A program made the translations under genes and the position numbers. A DNA stretch of 5,801 nucleotides from an uncultured Desulfuromonadales bacterium (GTDB lineage Bacteria > Desulfobacterota > Desulfuromonadia > Desulfuromonadales > Geopsychrobacteraceae), in NCBI GenBank assembly GCA_945788205.1, contig CALZLE010000497.1:1-5801 (forward strand), written 5' to 3'. Below are positions 1 through 5,801 of the stretch, piece after piece (position 1 is the stretch's first letter; the number at the start of each line of letters is the position of its first letter). The notes under the pieces were generated by a model. The model saw nothing but the letters and a program-made list of their open reading frames with translations, ran no database searches and was not told where the DNA came from.

Positions 1-544
1 CATCCTGGACAGTCGGTGCACTATCACTGACCACCTTCGGCACCGTCACCGGAACTCCGGTTTTCGGATCAAGCTCGTCCGCCGAAAGAATTGTCCATCG
101 TTGAATCAAACCATTGGCAAGAAAATCCTTGGCAACTTTCTCAGCAACCTCTTTATCCGTTAAGCCGGTCAACAGATACTGAGTGGAGGTATAAACACCC
201 TCCTCAGCATTGAAAGAACGGCCGGTAATATATTGCACCGCTTCTTTGGCTGTCCGTCCAGTGTTATCAGTAACGCCAGGACGAAAGCCGACTTCGATCA
301 GCATGTCGAAACCACTGGCCAGCGGACGATTGATGGCGACATCCTGAATAACTGGATCGGAAAAAGGCCCGTTTGCTGCCTGCTCAATTTCAGCATCGGT
401 CAATTCGGCATCAACAGTGTAAACATCAAGGGTCTGAACCCGCTCCAGTTGATAGCCGAGGTGCTCTTTGATTTCGCGACGTACCCGTTCGCCACGCGCA
501 TCTTTGACACCACTTTTTAATCCAACAACTATTCTCCAGGCCAT
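1..544 (-). CDS. purL: Phosphoribosylformylglycinamidine synthase, N-terminal part with PurS-like segment (3' end outside window)
   Basis: FGAM synthase converts formylglycinamide ribonucleotide, glutamine and ATP to formylglycinamidine ribonucleotide in cytosolic de novo purine synthesis. Only the first 181 codons are visible; the frame is open to the left edge. The protein begins MAWRIVVGLKSGVKDARGER, and about residues 1-80 look like a PurS-type domain, with the stretches TLDVYTVDAELTDAEIEQ and FSDPVIQD. Next comes FDMLIEVGFRPGVTDNTGRT and then AKEAVQYITG, which I recognise from the start of long or fused PurL proteins. The ATP-binding and amidotransferase regions would lie beyond the window. 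The ATG at 544 is chosen because an in-frame TAG lies five codons upstream and a GCGGAG ribosome site (551-556) sits six bases before it. It follows the MBL hydrolase on the same strand with an 84-bp gap that contains a hairpin. The assignment is from family memory. A PurL paralogue (AIR-synthase-related protein) is the main alternative. Confidence 0.83.
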   Translation of the reverse strand, partial: MAWRIVVGLKSGVKDARGERVRREIKEHLGYQLERVQTLDVYTVDAELTDAEIEQAANGPFSDPVIQDVAINRPLASGFDMLIEVGFRPGVTDNTGRTAKEAVQYITGRSFNAEEGVYTSTQYLLTGLTDKEVAEKVAKDFLANGLIQRWTILSADELDPKTGVPVTVPKVVSDSAPTVQD

Positions 545-579
545 GCAATACTCCGCGCTATTTTGATCTATGAAACAAG

Positions 580-605
580 CTGAGCAGGAAAAACTTCCTG
601 CTCAG
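580..605 (-). terminator. Hairpin between the MBL hydrolase and purL, weak terminator or attenuator
   Basis: TGAGCAGGAA (581-590) pairs with TTCCTGCTCA (595-604) around a four-base loop, and C580 pairs with G605, giving a perfect 11-bp stem. On the minus strand it lies about 24 bases after the hydrolase stop codon and about 24 bases before the purL ribosome site. It is followed by CTTGTTTC, which is only a weak T-tract. It may partly end transcription of the hydrolase gene, stabilise its 3' end, or modulate readthrough into purL. The structure is seen directly; its function is inferred. Confidence 0.55.
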
Positions 606-628
606 GTATCGATTATTCGAACTTTTCA

Positions 629-1405
629 CTATAGCAGAGCTCCGACAAAACAGGAACTGGCTTGATGCTGTCGACCGACAATAATTTGCAGATTCTGGTC
701 AGGCTGCTGCAGAGCTTGCTTAAATGTCTGCGCGACCAGTTCGGGACAGTTATTCTCTTCACTTAAATGCGCAAGAAATAGTGCCTCCAGCCCTGACCAG
801 CTGATTTCCTGCAACAGACGTCGCGATTCGTGATTGGACAAATGTCCGTGACGACTGCGGATTCGTTGCTTCAATGTCCAAGGATAAGGGCCATCGAGCA
901 ACATCTGCTCATCGTGGTTGGCCTCAAGAACCAAAACCCGGCATTCTTTTAAATGATCACTGACCAACCGGGTTGACATCCCCAGATCGGTCGCGTAGCC
1001 GATTTTTCCCTCTTTCGATTCGATCACAAAACCGACCGGATTCACAGCATCATGGGTCGTTGAGAAACTGCTGACCAACAATCCCTGGCAGTCAAACGTA
1101 TCACCAGCAACAAAAAGCTGTAAATCATCTATTTTGCCAAGCTTCGGCAATGCAGCATGTGTCTGCTGATCAACATAAACAGGAAGGTTGTAGCGACGCG
1201 CCAAAGGCCCCACAGCACCAACATGATCGTGATGTTCGTGAGTCACTAGAATCGCGTGTAGATCTTCGCCGGTGAGATCAAGAGAGGTCAGACGACGCTC
1301 AATTTCACGTCCAGACAAACCTGCATCGACCAGAATCCGGCAGCCATCAGCTTCAATCAGGGCACTGTTTCCACGGCTACCACTGGCCAGTAAACACACT
1401 CGCAA
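629..1405 (-). CDS. MBL-fold metallo-hydrolase, YycJ/WalJ (VicX) type
   Basis: A 258-residue metallo-beta-lactamase-fold protein, predicted cytosolic, with no signal peptide. It opens with (L/M)RVCLLASGSRGNS, the usual start of YycJ-type proteins. It has the metal-binding signature THEHHDH (His56, His58, Asp60, His61), then TTHDAVNPVGF, a TDLG with the likely bridging aspartate, LEANHD, HLSNHES, and AHLSEENNCPELV near the C-terminus. The family is thought to act as phosphodiesterases or nucleases; in Bacillus a member is linked to the WalRK locus. The substrate here is unknown. I place the start at TTG 1405, not at the upstream in-frame TTG at 1468. The family homology begins at 1405, and AAGAAGGGA stands at the right distance before it. 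A promoter with its predicted start of transcription near 1433 would also leave 1468 outside the transcript. The 21 extra residues of the longer reading resemble nothing in the family. It lies upstream of purL in the same direction. Confidence 0.88.
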   Translation of the reverse strand: MRVCLLASGSRGNSALIEADGCRILVDAGLSGREIERRLTSLDLTGEDLHAILVTHEHHDHVGAVGPLARRYNLPVYVDQQTHAALPKLGKIDDLQLFVAGDTFDCQGLLVSSFSTTHDAVNPVGFVIESKEGKIGYATDLGMSTRLVSDHLKECRVLVLEANHDEQMLLDGPYPWTLKQRIRSRHGHLSNHESRRLLQEISWSGLEALFLAHLSEENNCPELVAQTFKQALQQPDQNLQIIVGRQHQASSCFVGALL

Positions 1406-1439
1406 ACTATTGTCCCTTCTTCCCCTCGAAAGCGTTGCT

Positions 1440-1468
1440 CTTATACCGAAATTCAACGCCTGCTGCAA
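1440..1468 (-). promoter_or_regulatory. Predicted sigma70-type promoter for the MBL hydrolase (and possibly purL)
   Basis: On the minus strand, TTGCAG (1468-1463) and TATAAG (1445-1440) are separated by exactly 17 bases. The -10 matches consensus at five of six positions and the -35 at three. Transcription would start near 1433, giving a leader of about 28 bases that contains the AAGAAGGGA ribosome site before TTG 1405. The A/T-rich run further upstream could help as an UP element. This is a pattern match only. Confidence 0.5.
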
Positions 1469-1562
1469 GCAGAAAAACTATTGTGATTTTTAAGGTTTTT
1501 TTTCTGTTAAAGGGATTTGCAAATGGAAAGATTTAATGTAGTCTTGTGCCCTGATAATCTAC

Positions 1563-1593
1563 GTGAAAAACCGCACAGTTGACGGGTTTTTAC
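1563..1593. repeat. Inverted repeat upstream of gap, possible operator
   Basis: AAAAACC (1566-1572) and GGTTTTT (1585-1591) form a perfect 7-bp inverted repeat with 12 bases between. The match extends outward as GT(G)AAAAACC against GGTTTTTAC if one G is allowed to bulge. The right half overlaps the predicted gap -35 box (1589-1594), a common place for a repressor site. A second, overlapping pairing, GGTTT (1585-1589) with AAACC (1594-1598), is also possible. No regulator is identified and the region is A/T-rich, so chance is a real alternative. Confidence 0.3.
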
Positions 1594-1617
1594 AAACCAA
1601 AAATTTTTTCTTAACAT
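1589..1617 (+). promoter_or_regulatory. Predicted sigma70-type promoter of gap
   Basis: TTTACA (1589-1594, five of six to consensus) and TAACAT (1612-1617, four of six) are spaced by 17 bases. The predicted transcription start near 1624 gives a leader of about 28 bases before the gap start codon. A TTGACG at 1579-1584 is a better-looking -35 core at first sight but has no acceptable -10 at 16-18 bases. This is a pattern match only. Confidence 0.45.
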
Positions 1618-1640
1618 CTAAACGAACTAGATCTTTATCG

Positions 1641-1646
1641 AGGAGG
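1641..1646 (+). promoter_or_regulatory. Strong Shine-Dalgarno site of gap
   Basis: AGGAGG is a perfect anti-16S match, five bases before the ATG at 1652. It fits the very high expression usual for glyceraldehyde-3-phosphate dehydrogenase and fixes the start codon. Confidence 0.85.
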
Positions 1647-1651
1647 ATTAC

Positions 1652-2650
<999 letters not shown>

Positions 2651-2657
2651 TCATCGC

Positions 2658-2699
2658 ATCGGCGCCATCCACCATTGGATTGGCGCCGATTTTCATTTT
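2658..2699 (+). terminator. Rho-independent terminator-like hairpin between gap and pgk
   Basis: ATCGGCGCCA (2658-2667) pairs with TGGCGCCGAT (2681-2690) as a 10-bp GC-rich stem, extendable by ATCC/GGAT with one bulged base. It is followed by TTTTCATTTTC. The arrangement looks like an intrinsic terminator sitting inside the glycolytic operon, so it should act as a partial terminator or as a 3' stabiliser of gap mRNA. The pgk ribosome site starts right after the T-rich stretch, at 2701. Confidence 0.72.
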
Positions 2700-2700
2700 C

Positions 2701-2706
2701 GGAGAG
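2701..2706 (+). promoter_or_regulatory. Shine-Dalgarno site that fixes the pgk start
   Basis: GGAGAG lies four bases before the ATG at 2711. It supports that codon over an in-frame TTG at 2675, which falls in the loop of the upstream hairpin. Confidence 0.75.
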
Positions 2707-2710
2707 TAAA

Positions 2711-3901
2711 ATGTTCAACAAGTTATCCATCAACGATATCGACGTTTCAGGCAAACGCGTGTTCTGCCGTGTCGACTTTAATGTGCCGATCGACGCTCAA
2801 GGAGAAATCACTGACGACACCCGCATCGTTGCCGCACTGCCAACCATCCGCGCGCTGCTTGCCAAAGGTGCCCGGCTGATTCTGGCCTCTCACTTAGGGC
2901 GTCCCAAAGGTGAAGCCAACCCTGCCTTTAGTCTCTGTCCGGTCGCCAGCTATCTGAGTGATCTCCTCGACCAGCAAATCATTATGGCGCCCGACTGCAT
3001 CGGCGAGAATATTGAATTACTTGCCAATCAGCTTAAGGACGGCAGTGTCATGCTGCTGGAGAATGTCCGTTTTCACAAAGGTGAGACCGACAATGATCCG
3101 GTCTTTGCCTCACAGCTGGCAAAGCTTGCCGATGTTTATGTAAATGATGCTTTTGGCACCGCCCATCGTGCCCACGCTTCAACCGAAGGGGTTGCCAAGC
3201 TGCTGTCACCCGCCGTCTCCGGATACTTGATGGAGAAAGAGCTCAAATATCTCGGCGGCGCGTTGGCTGACCCGAAGCGACCCTTTGTGGCAATTCTTGG
3301 TGGTGCAAAAGTCAGCGACAAGATTACTGTCATCGAAAACTTGCTGAGCAAAGTTGACGTTATCCTGATCGGCGGCGGCATGGCCTACACATTTCTAAAA
3401 GCACAAGGGTTCGAGATTGGCTCATCACTGGTTGAAGAGGATCGAATCGATCTCGCCCGCGAACTGCTGGAAAAAGCCAAGGGCAGTGGAGTCGATTTCC
3501 TGCTGCCGATCGATCACTTGGCCACCAGCTCTTTCGCTGCTGACAGCCCCGCAGAAATTGCCCGCAATGAAAACTTTCCCGCCGGCAAAATGGGGCTCGA
3601 TATTGGCCCCGAATCGATCACCCTTTATGCGCAAAAAGTTGCAGAAGCTAAGACTGTTGTCTGGAACGGCCCAATGGGCGTCTTTGAATTTGACGCTTAC
3701 TCAAAAGGCACCTTTGCCATCGCCGAAACCCTGGCAGCAAACGATTGCCTGTCGATTATCGGTGGTGGTGACTCGGTTGCCGCCGTCAACAAATCAAATC
3801 TGCAGAACCAAATGACTCATATATCAACGGGTGGTGGTGCCTCTTTGGAATTCCTCGAAGGGAAAGCCCTGCCCGGCGTTGTTGCTCTGACCGATAAATA
3901 A
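2711..3901 (+). CDS. pgk: Phosphoglycerate kinase
   Basis: It transfers the acyl phosphate of 1,3-bisphosphoglycerate to ADP, giving 3-phosphoglycerate and ATP, in cytosolic glycolysis and reversibly in gluconeogenesis. The protein has 396 residues, the normal bacterial length. The N-terminal substrate domain has RVDFNVP (20-26), DDTRI, ASHLGRPKG, LLENVRFHKGE (115-125) and DAFGTAHRAHAS. The C-terminal nucleotide domain has GGAKVSDKI (197-205), GGGMAYTF, VWNGPMGVFE, GGGDSVAAV (351-359) and STGGGASLEFLEGK (from 372). All major signatures are present. The ATG at 2711 is chosen because it is preceded by GGAGAG, and the family's usual N-terminus (lysine-rich, then SGKRV) follows it. Starting at TTG 2675 would add 12 residues encoded within the terminator hairpin. 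It lies 60 bp after gap and 17 bp before tpiA, so pgk and tpiA are almost certainly cotranscribed; I see no clear separate promoter before pgk. Confidence 0.98.
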   Translation: MFNKLSINDIDVSGKRVFCRVDFNVPIDAQGEITDDTRIVAALPTIRALLAKGARLILASHLGRPKGEANPAFSLCPVASYLSDLLDQQIIMAPDCIGENIELLANQLKDGSVMLLENVRFHKGETDNDPVFASQLAKLADVYVNDAFGTAHRAHASTEGVAKLLSPAVSGYLMEKELKYLGGALADPKRPFVAILGGAKVSDKITVIENLLSKVDVILIGGGMAYTFLKAQGFEIGSSLVEEDRIDLARELLEKAKGSGVDFLLPIDHLATSSFAADSPAEIARNENFPAGKMGLDIGPESITLYAQKVAEAKTVVWNGPMGVFEFDAYSKGTFAIAETLAANDCLSIIGGGDSVAAVNKSNLQNQMTHISTGGGASLEFLEGKALPGVVALTDK

Positions 3902-3918
3902 TTTCTGGAGGGATACAA

Positions 3919-4677
3919 ATGCGCAAACCAATGATTGCCGGAAACTGGAAACTTAACAAAACCATCGCCGAAGCGTGTGAATTGAGCAGTGATCTTTCCA
4001 AATGCCTCGCCAACTTTGAAGAAGTCGATATTGTCATTGCGCCAGTCTTCACGTCATTAACTGCGGTCGCGGCGACGATTAAAAATACACCGATCAAGTT
4101 AGCGGCGCAAAACTGTTACCCGGAAGAGTCCGGTGCCTTTACTGGTGAAGTCTCGCCACTGATGCTTAAAGATGCTGGCTGTGAATACGTCATTATCGGC
4201 CACTCCGAACGGCGTCAACTGCTGGAAGAGACAGACTCTTTTATCAACCAGAAAATGATCAAAACGTTGGAGGCAGGTCTGAAACCGATCCTCTGTATCG
4301 GCGAAACCCTGCAAGAGCGGGAAAACGATGAAATGCTGAATGTCCTTGCGACACAAATTAAAGGTGGATTGGCGAATCTTTCGGCCACCCAGATGTCCGA
4401 TGTGGTCATTGCTTACGAACCAGTCTGGGCAATCGGCACCGGAAAAACTGCTACGGATGAGCAAGCCCAGGAAGCTCACTCCTTCATTCGTGGTCTATTA
4501 CAAGGGATGTTCACACAGGAAGTCGCATTTGCCACCCGCATCCTCTACGGCGGCAGCGTGAAGCCGACCAACGTCGATGGACTGATGGCACAGGCTGACA
4601 TCGACGGAGCGCTGGTCGGCGGCGCAAGCCTGAAAGCGGAAGACTTTATTCGGCTGGTCAGATTCGAAAAGGCTTAA
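3919..4677 (+). CDS. tpiA: Triosephosphate isomerase
   Basis: It interconverts dihydroxyacetone phosphate and glyceraldehyde-3-phosphate, feeding the substrate of the gap product two genes upstream; cytosolic, normally a dimeric (beta/alpha)8 barrel. The 252 residues match the usual length. It has AGNWKLNK with Asn9 and Lys11, the electrophilic histidine in GHSERRQ (His95, Glu97), and the catalytic base in AYEPVWAIGTGKTA (Glu167) with the flexible loop 6. YGGSVKP (210-216) and GALVGGASL provide the phosphate-binding end. The ATG at 3919 is preceded by GGAGG (3907-3911) with seven bases of spacing. It starts 17 bp after pgk. A strong hairpin follows its stop codon, so it appears to be the last gene of the unit. 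In related genomes I recall secG next; here a convergent manB follows instead. Confidence 0.98.
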   Translation: MRKPMIAGNWKLNKTIAEACELSSDLSKCLANFEEVDIVIAPVFTSLTAVAATIKNTPIKLAAQNCYPEESGAFTGEVSPLMLKDAGCEYVIIGHSERRQLLEETDSFINQKMIKTLEAGLKPILCIGETLQERENDEMLNVLATQIKGGLANLSATQMSDVVIAYEPVWAIGTGKTATDEQAQEAHSFIRGLLQGMFTQEVAFATRILYGGSVKPTNVDGLMAQADIDGALVGGASLKAEDFIRLVRFEKA

Positions 4678-4683
4678 CGTAAA

Positions 4684-4717
4684 CGGGGCGTTCAGAAATG
4701 AACGCCCCGCTTTATTT
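4684..4717. terminator. Bidirectional intrinsic terminator between tpiA and manB
   Basis: CGGGGCGTTCA (4684-4694) pairs with TGAACGCCCCG (4699-4709), a perfect 11-bp stem closed by a GAAA tetraloop (TTTC on the other strand). On the plus strand it is followed by CTTTATTT just after tpiA. On the minus strand GTTTACGTT follows, a weaker T-tract beyond the manB stop codon. Its position between two convergent genes supports termination in both directions, more strongly for tpiA. Confidence 0.85.
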
Positions 4718-4731
4718 GCACTCGGCTTACC

Positions 4732-5801
4732 TCAGGCAGGTTCACCGCCAATCAATTCTAGCAGTTCCGCTGTTTTCTTCCGCATCAGCTCACCATCACC
4801 TCGCGACTCAACATTCAGACGCAGCACAAGCTCAGTATTCGACTCACGCAGATTCAAACGCCACTGCTCCAATTCCAGACTAAGGCCATCAGTAAAATCG
4901 AGACTGATTGCATCAGATTCATAACGGCTTTGAATTAAACGAATAACGGCACCGGCGTCCTTTACTCGTCTATTGATCTCACCACTGGCCGGAAAACGCG
5001 CAACGCAATCTGCTACCAGTGACGACAAGGATTTACCTGTACTACTGAGTAAAGCAATCACCATTAACCAAGGAATCATCCCACTATCACAGTAAGAGAA
5101 TTCACGGAAGTAGTGATGTGCACTCATCTCGCCACCATAAATAGCGTTCTCCAGCCGCATCCGTTCTTTGATAAAAGCGTGCCCAGTCTTGCTCTGTATC
5201 GGTTGTCCGCCGGCAGAGTTAACAGTCTCGATAGTGTTCCAAGTAAGTCGAGGATCGTGAATAATCTTTTCGCCAGGGTTGCGTGCTAACAACGCTTCGG
5301 CCAGCAACCCAACAATATAATACCCTTCAATAAAACAACCGTTTTCATCAAAGAAAAAACACCGATCAAAATCACCATCCCAGGCAATACCTAAATCTGC
5401 CTTTTGCTCCAGAACGGCATCTCGGGTTATGGATCTATTTTCCTGCAGCAGCGGATTAGGAATTCCGTTCGGGAAAGTCCCATCTGGCTCATGACAAATT
5501 TTCACAACGTCCAGTGACAAGCACTTTTCCAACAGGTCTACAATCGGCCCGGCGCAACCGTTGCCGGCATTAAAGACCACTTTTAACGGCTTGATGGAAG
5601 AAGGATCAATGTACGACAACAGATGATCGATATACTGTTCCCGGAAAGAAACATTGGTGATTTCACCAATTCTCTCAGGCTGACTGAACTCGCCCGTTTC
5701 CGCCAACACCATAATCGCTCCCAAACCAGTATCGCCACTAATCGGTTTGGAGTCCTCACGAACCAGCTTCATCCCGTTATAATCAATCGGATTGTGACTA
5801 G
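4732..5801 (-). CDS. manB: Phosphomannomutase, ManB/CpsG type (5' end outside window)
   Basis: It converts mannose-6-phosphate to mannose-1-phosphate for GDP-mannose and polysaccharide or LPS synthesis; cytosolic alpha-D-phosphohexomutase family. About 355 codons are visible, and the frame stays open to the right edge. Upstream of an in-frame ATG at 5772 the codons read SHNPIDYNG, then MKLVRE, the family's active-site loop, so that ATG is internal. The phosphorylated Ser is the codon at 5797-5799. Next come KPISGDTGL, the metal-binding DGDFDRC (about 5361-5380), KTGHAFIKERMR, and the sugar-specificity loop GGEMSAHHYF (about 5107-5136). The C-terminal phosphate-binding motif follows near 4811-4845. 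The text closely resembles E. coli CpsG/ManB, which is about 456 residues long, so roughly 100 residues are missing. The C-terminal loop reads SNTELVLR where I recall SNTEPVVR. Phosphoglucomutase activity is possible, since many family members are bifunctional. It is convergent with tpiA and its promoter is outside the window. Confidence 0.93.
   Translation of the reverse strand, partial: SHNPIDYNGMKLVREDSKPISGDTGLGAIMVLAETGEFSQPERIGEITNVSFREQYIDHLLSYIDPSSIKPLKVVFNAGNGCAGPIVDLLEKCLSLDVVKICHEPDGTFPNGIPNPLLQENRSITRDAVLEQKADLGIAWDGDFDRCFFFDENGCFIEGYYIVGLLAEALLARNPGEKIIHDPRLTWNTIETVNSAGGQPIQSKTGHAFIKERMRLENAIYGGEMSAHHYFREFSYCDSGMIPWLMVIALLSSTGKSLSSLVADCVARFPASGEINRRVKDAGAVIRLIQSRYESDAISLDFTDGLSLELEQWRLNLRESNTELVLRLNVESRGDGELMRKKTAELLELIGGEPA

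Noticed and set aside
233..520. Plus-strand open frame of 95 codons
   Set aside because: It lies antisense within the purL coding region, whose minus-strand frame is open from 544 to the window edge and matches a known family.
1553..1558. GATAAT as a -10 box for gap
   Set aside because: There is no recognisable -35 at the right distance, although it cannot be excluded as a weak second promoter.
1579..1584. TTGACG as the gap -35 box
   Set aside because: No reasonable -10 hexamer is found 16-18 bases downstream; the TTTACA/TAACAT pair fits better.
2675..2710. TTG at 2675 as the pgk start
   Set aside because: It sits in the terminator hairpin, lacks a ribosome site and adds residues not found in the family; ATG 2711 has GGAGAG before it.
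4698..4883. Small plus-strand open frame starting in the terminator loop
   Set aside because: It begins in the hairpin and runs antisense through the end of manB; it has no ribosome site and no recognisable product.
5770..5772. ATG at 5772 as the start of the phosphomannomutase
   Set aside because: The frame continues upstream with SHNPIDYNG, the conserved active-site loop, so this methionine is internal.

Overview
This is a chromosomal housekeeping window from a Gram-negative bacterium of moderate GC content. The N-terminal sequence of the PurL-type protein, its neighbouring YycJ-type metallo-hydrolase, and the gap-pgk-tpiA order recall Desulfuromonadia (Geobacter, Desulfuromonas and Pelobacter-like Desulfobacterota). 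That placement rests on family memory, not on a search. I see no mobile element, CRISPR array, tRNA, rRNA or sign of recent horizontal transfer.

Layout. Positions 1-544 (minus) hold the first 181 codons of a phosphoribosylformylglycinamidine synthase (purL) with an N-terminal PurS-like segment; the gene runs off the left edge. Upstream of it on the same strand is a YycJ/WalJ-type MBL-fold hydrolase (629-1405), probably starting at a TTG. An 11-bp hairpin (580-605) lies between the two genes. A divergent intergenic region (1406-1651) carries a plausible sigma70-type promoter for each direction and an inverted repeat just upstream of gap. The plus strand then has gap (1652-2650), a terminator-like hairpin (2658-2699), pgk (2711-3901) and tpiA (3919-4677). 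A perfect 11-bp hairpin with a GAAA loop (4684-4717) separates tpiA from the convergent manB/cpsG-type phosphomannomutase (4732 to the right edge, minus), whose catalytic Ser-His-Asn-Pro motif sits on the last bases of the window.

How the genes work together. TpiA, Gap and Pgk catalyse consecutive triose-phosphate steps of glycolysis and gluconeogenesis. The hairpin after gap could let gap be made in excess of pgk-tpiA. ManB takes mannose-6-phosphate, derived from the same hexose-phosphate pool, to mannose-1-phosphate for GDP-mannose and surface polysaccharide. PurL belongs to de novo purine synthesis; the MBL protein beside it has no firmly known role here.

Novelty. I found no undescribed system. 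The points worth a second look are regulatory details (intra-operon terminator, gap-upstream inverted repeat, mbl-purL hairpin), a start-codon correction, and an altered phosphate-binding motif in the phosphomannomutase.
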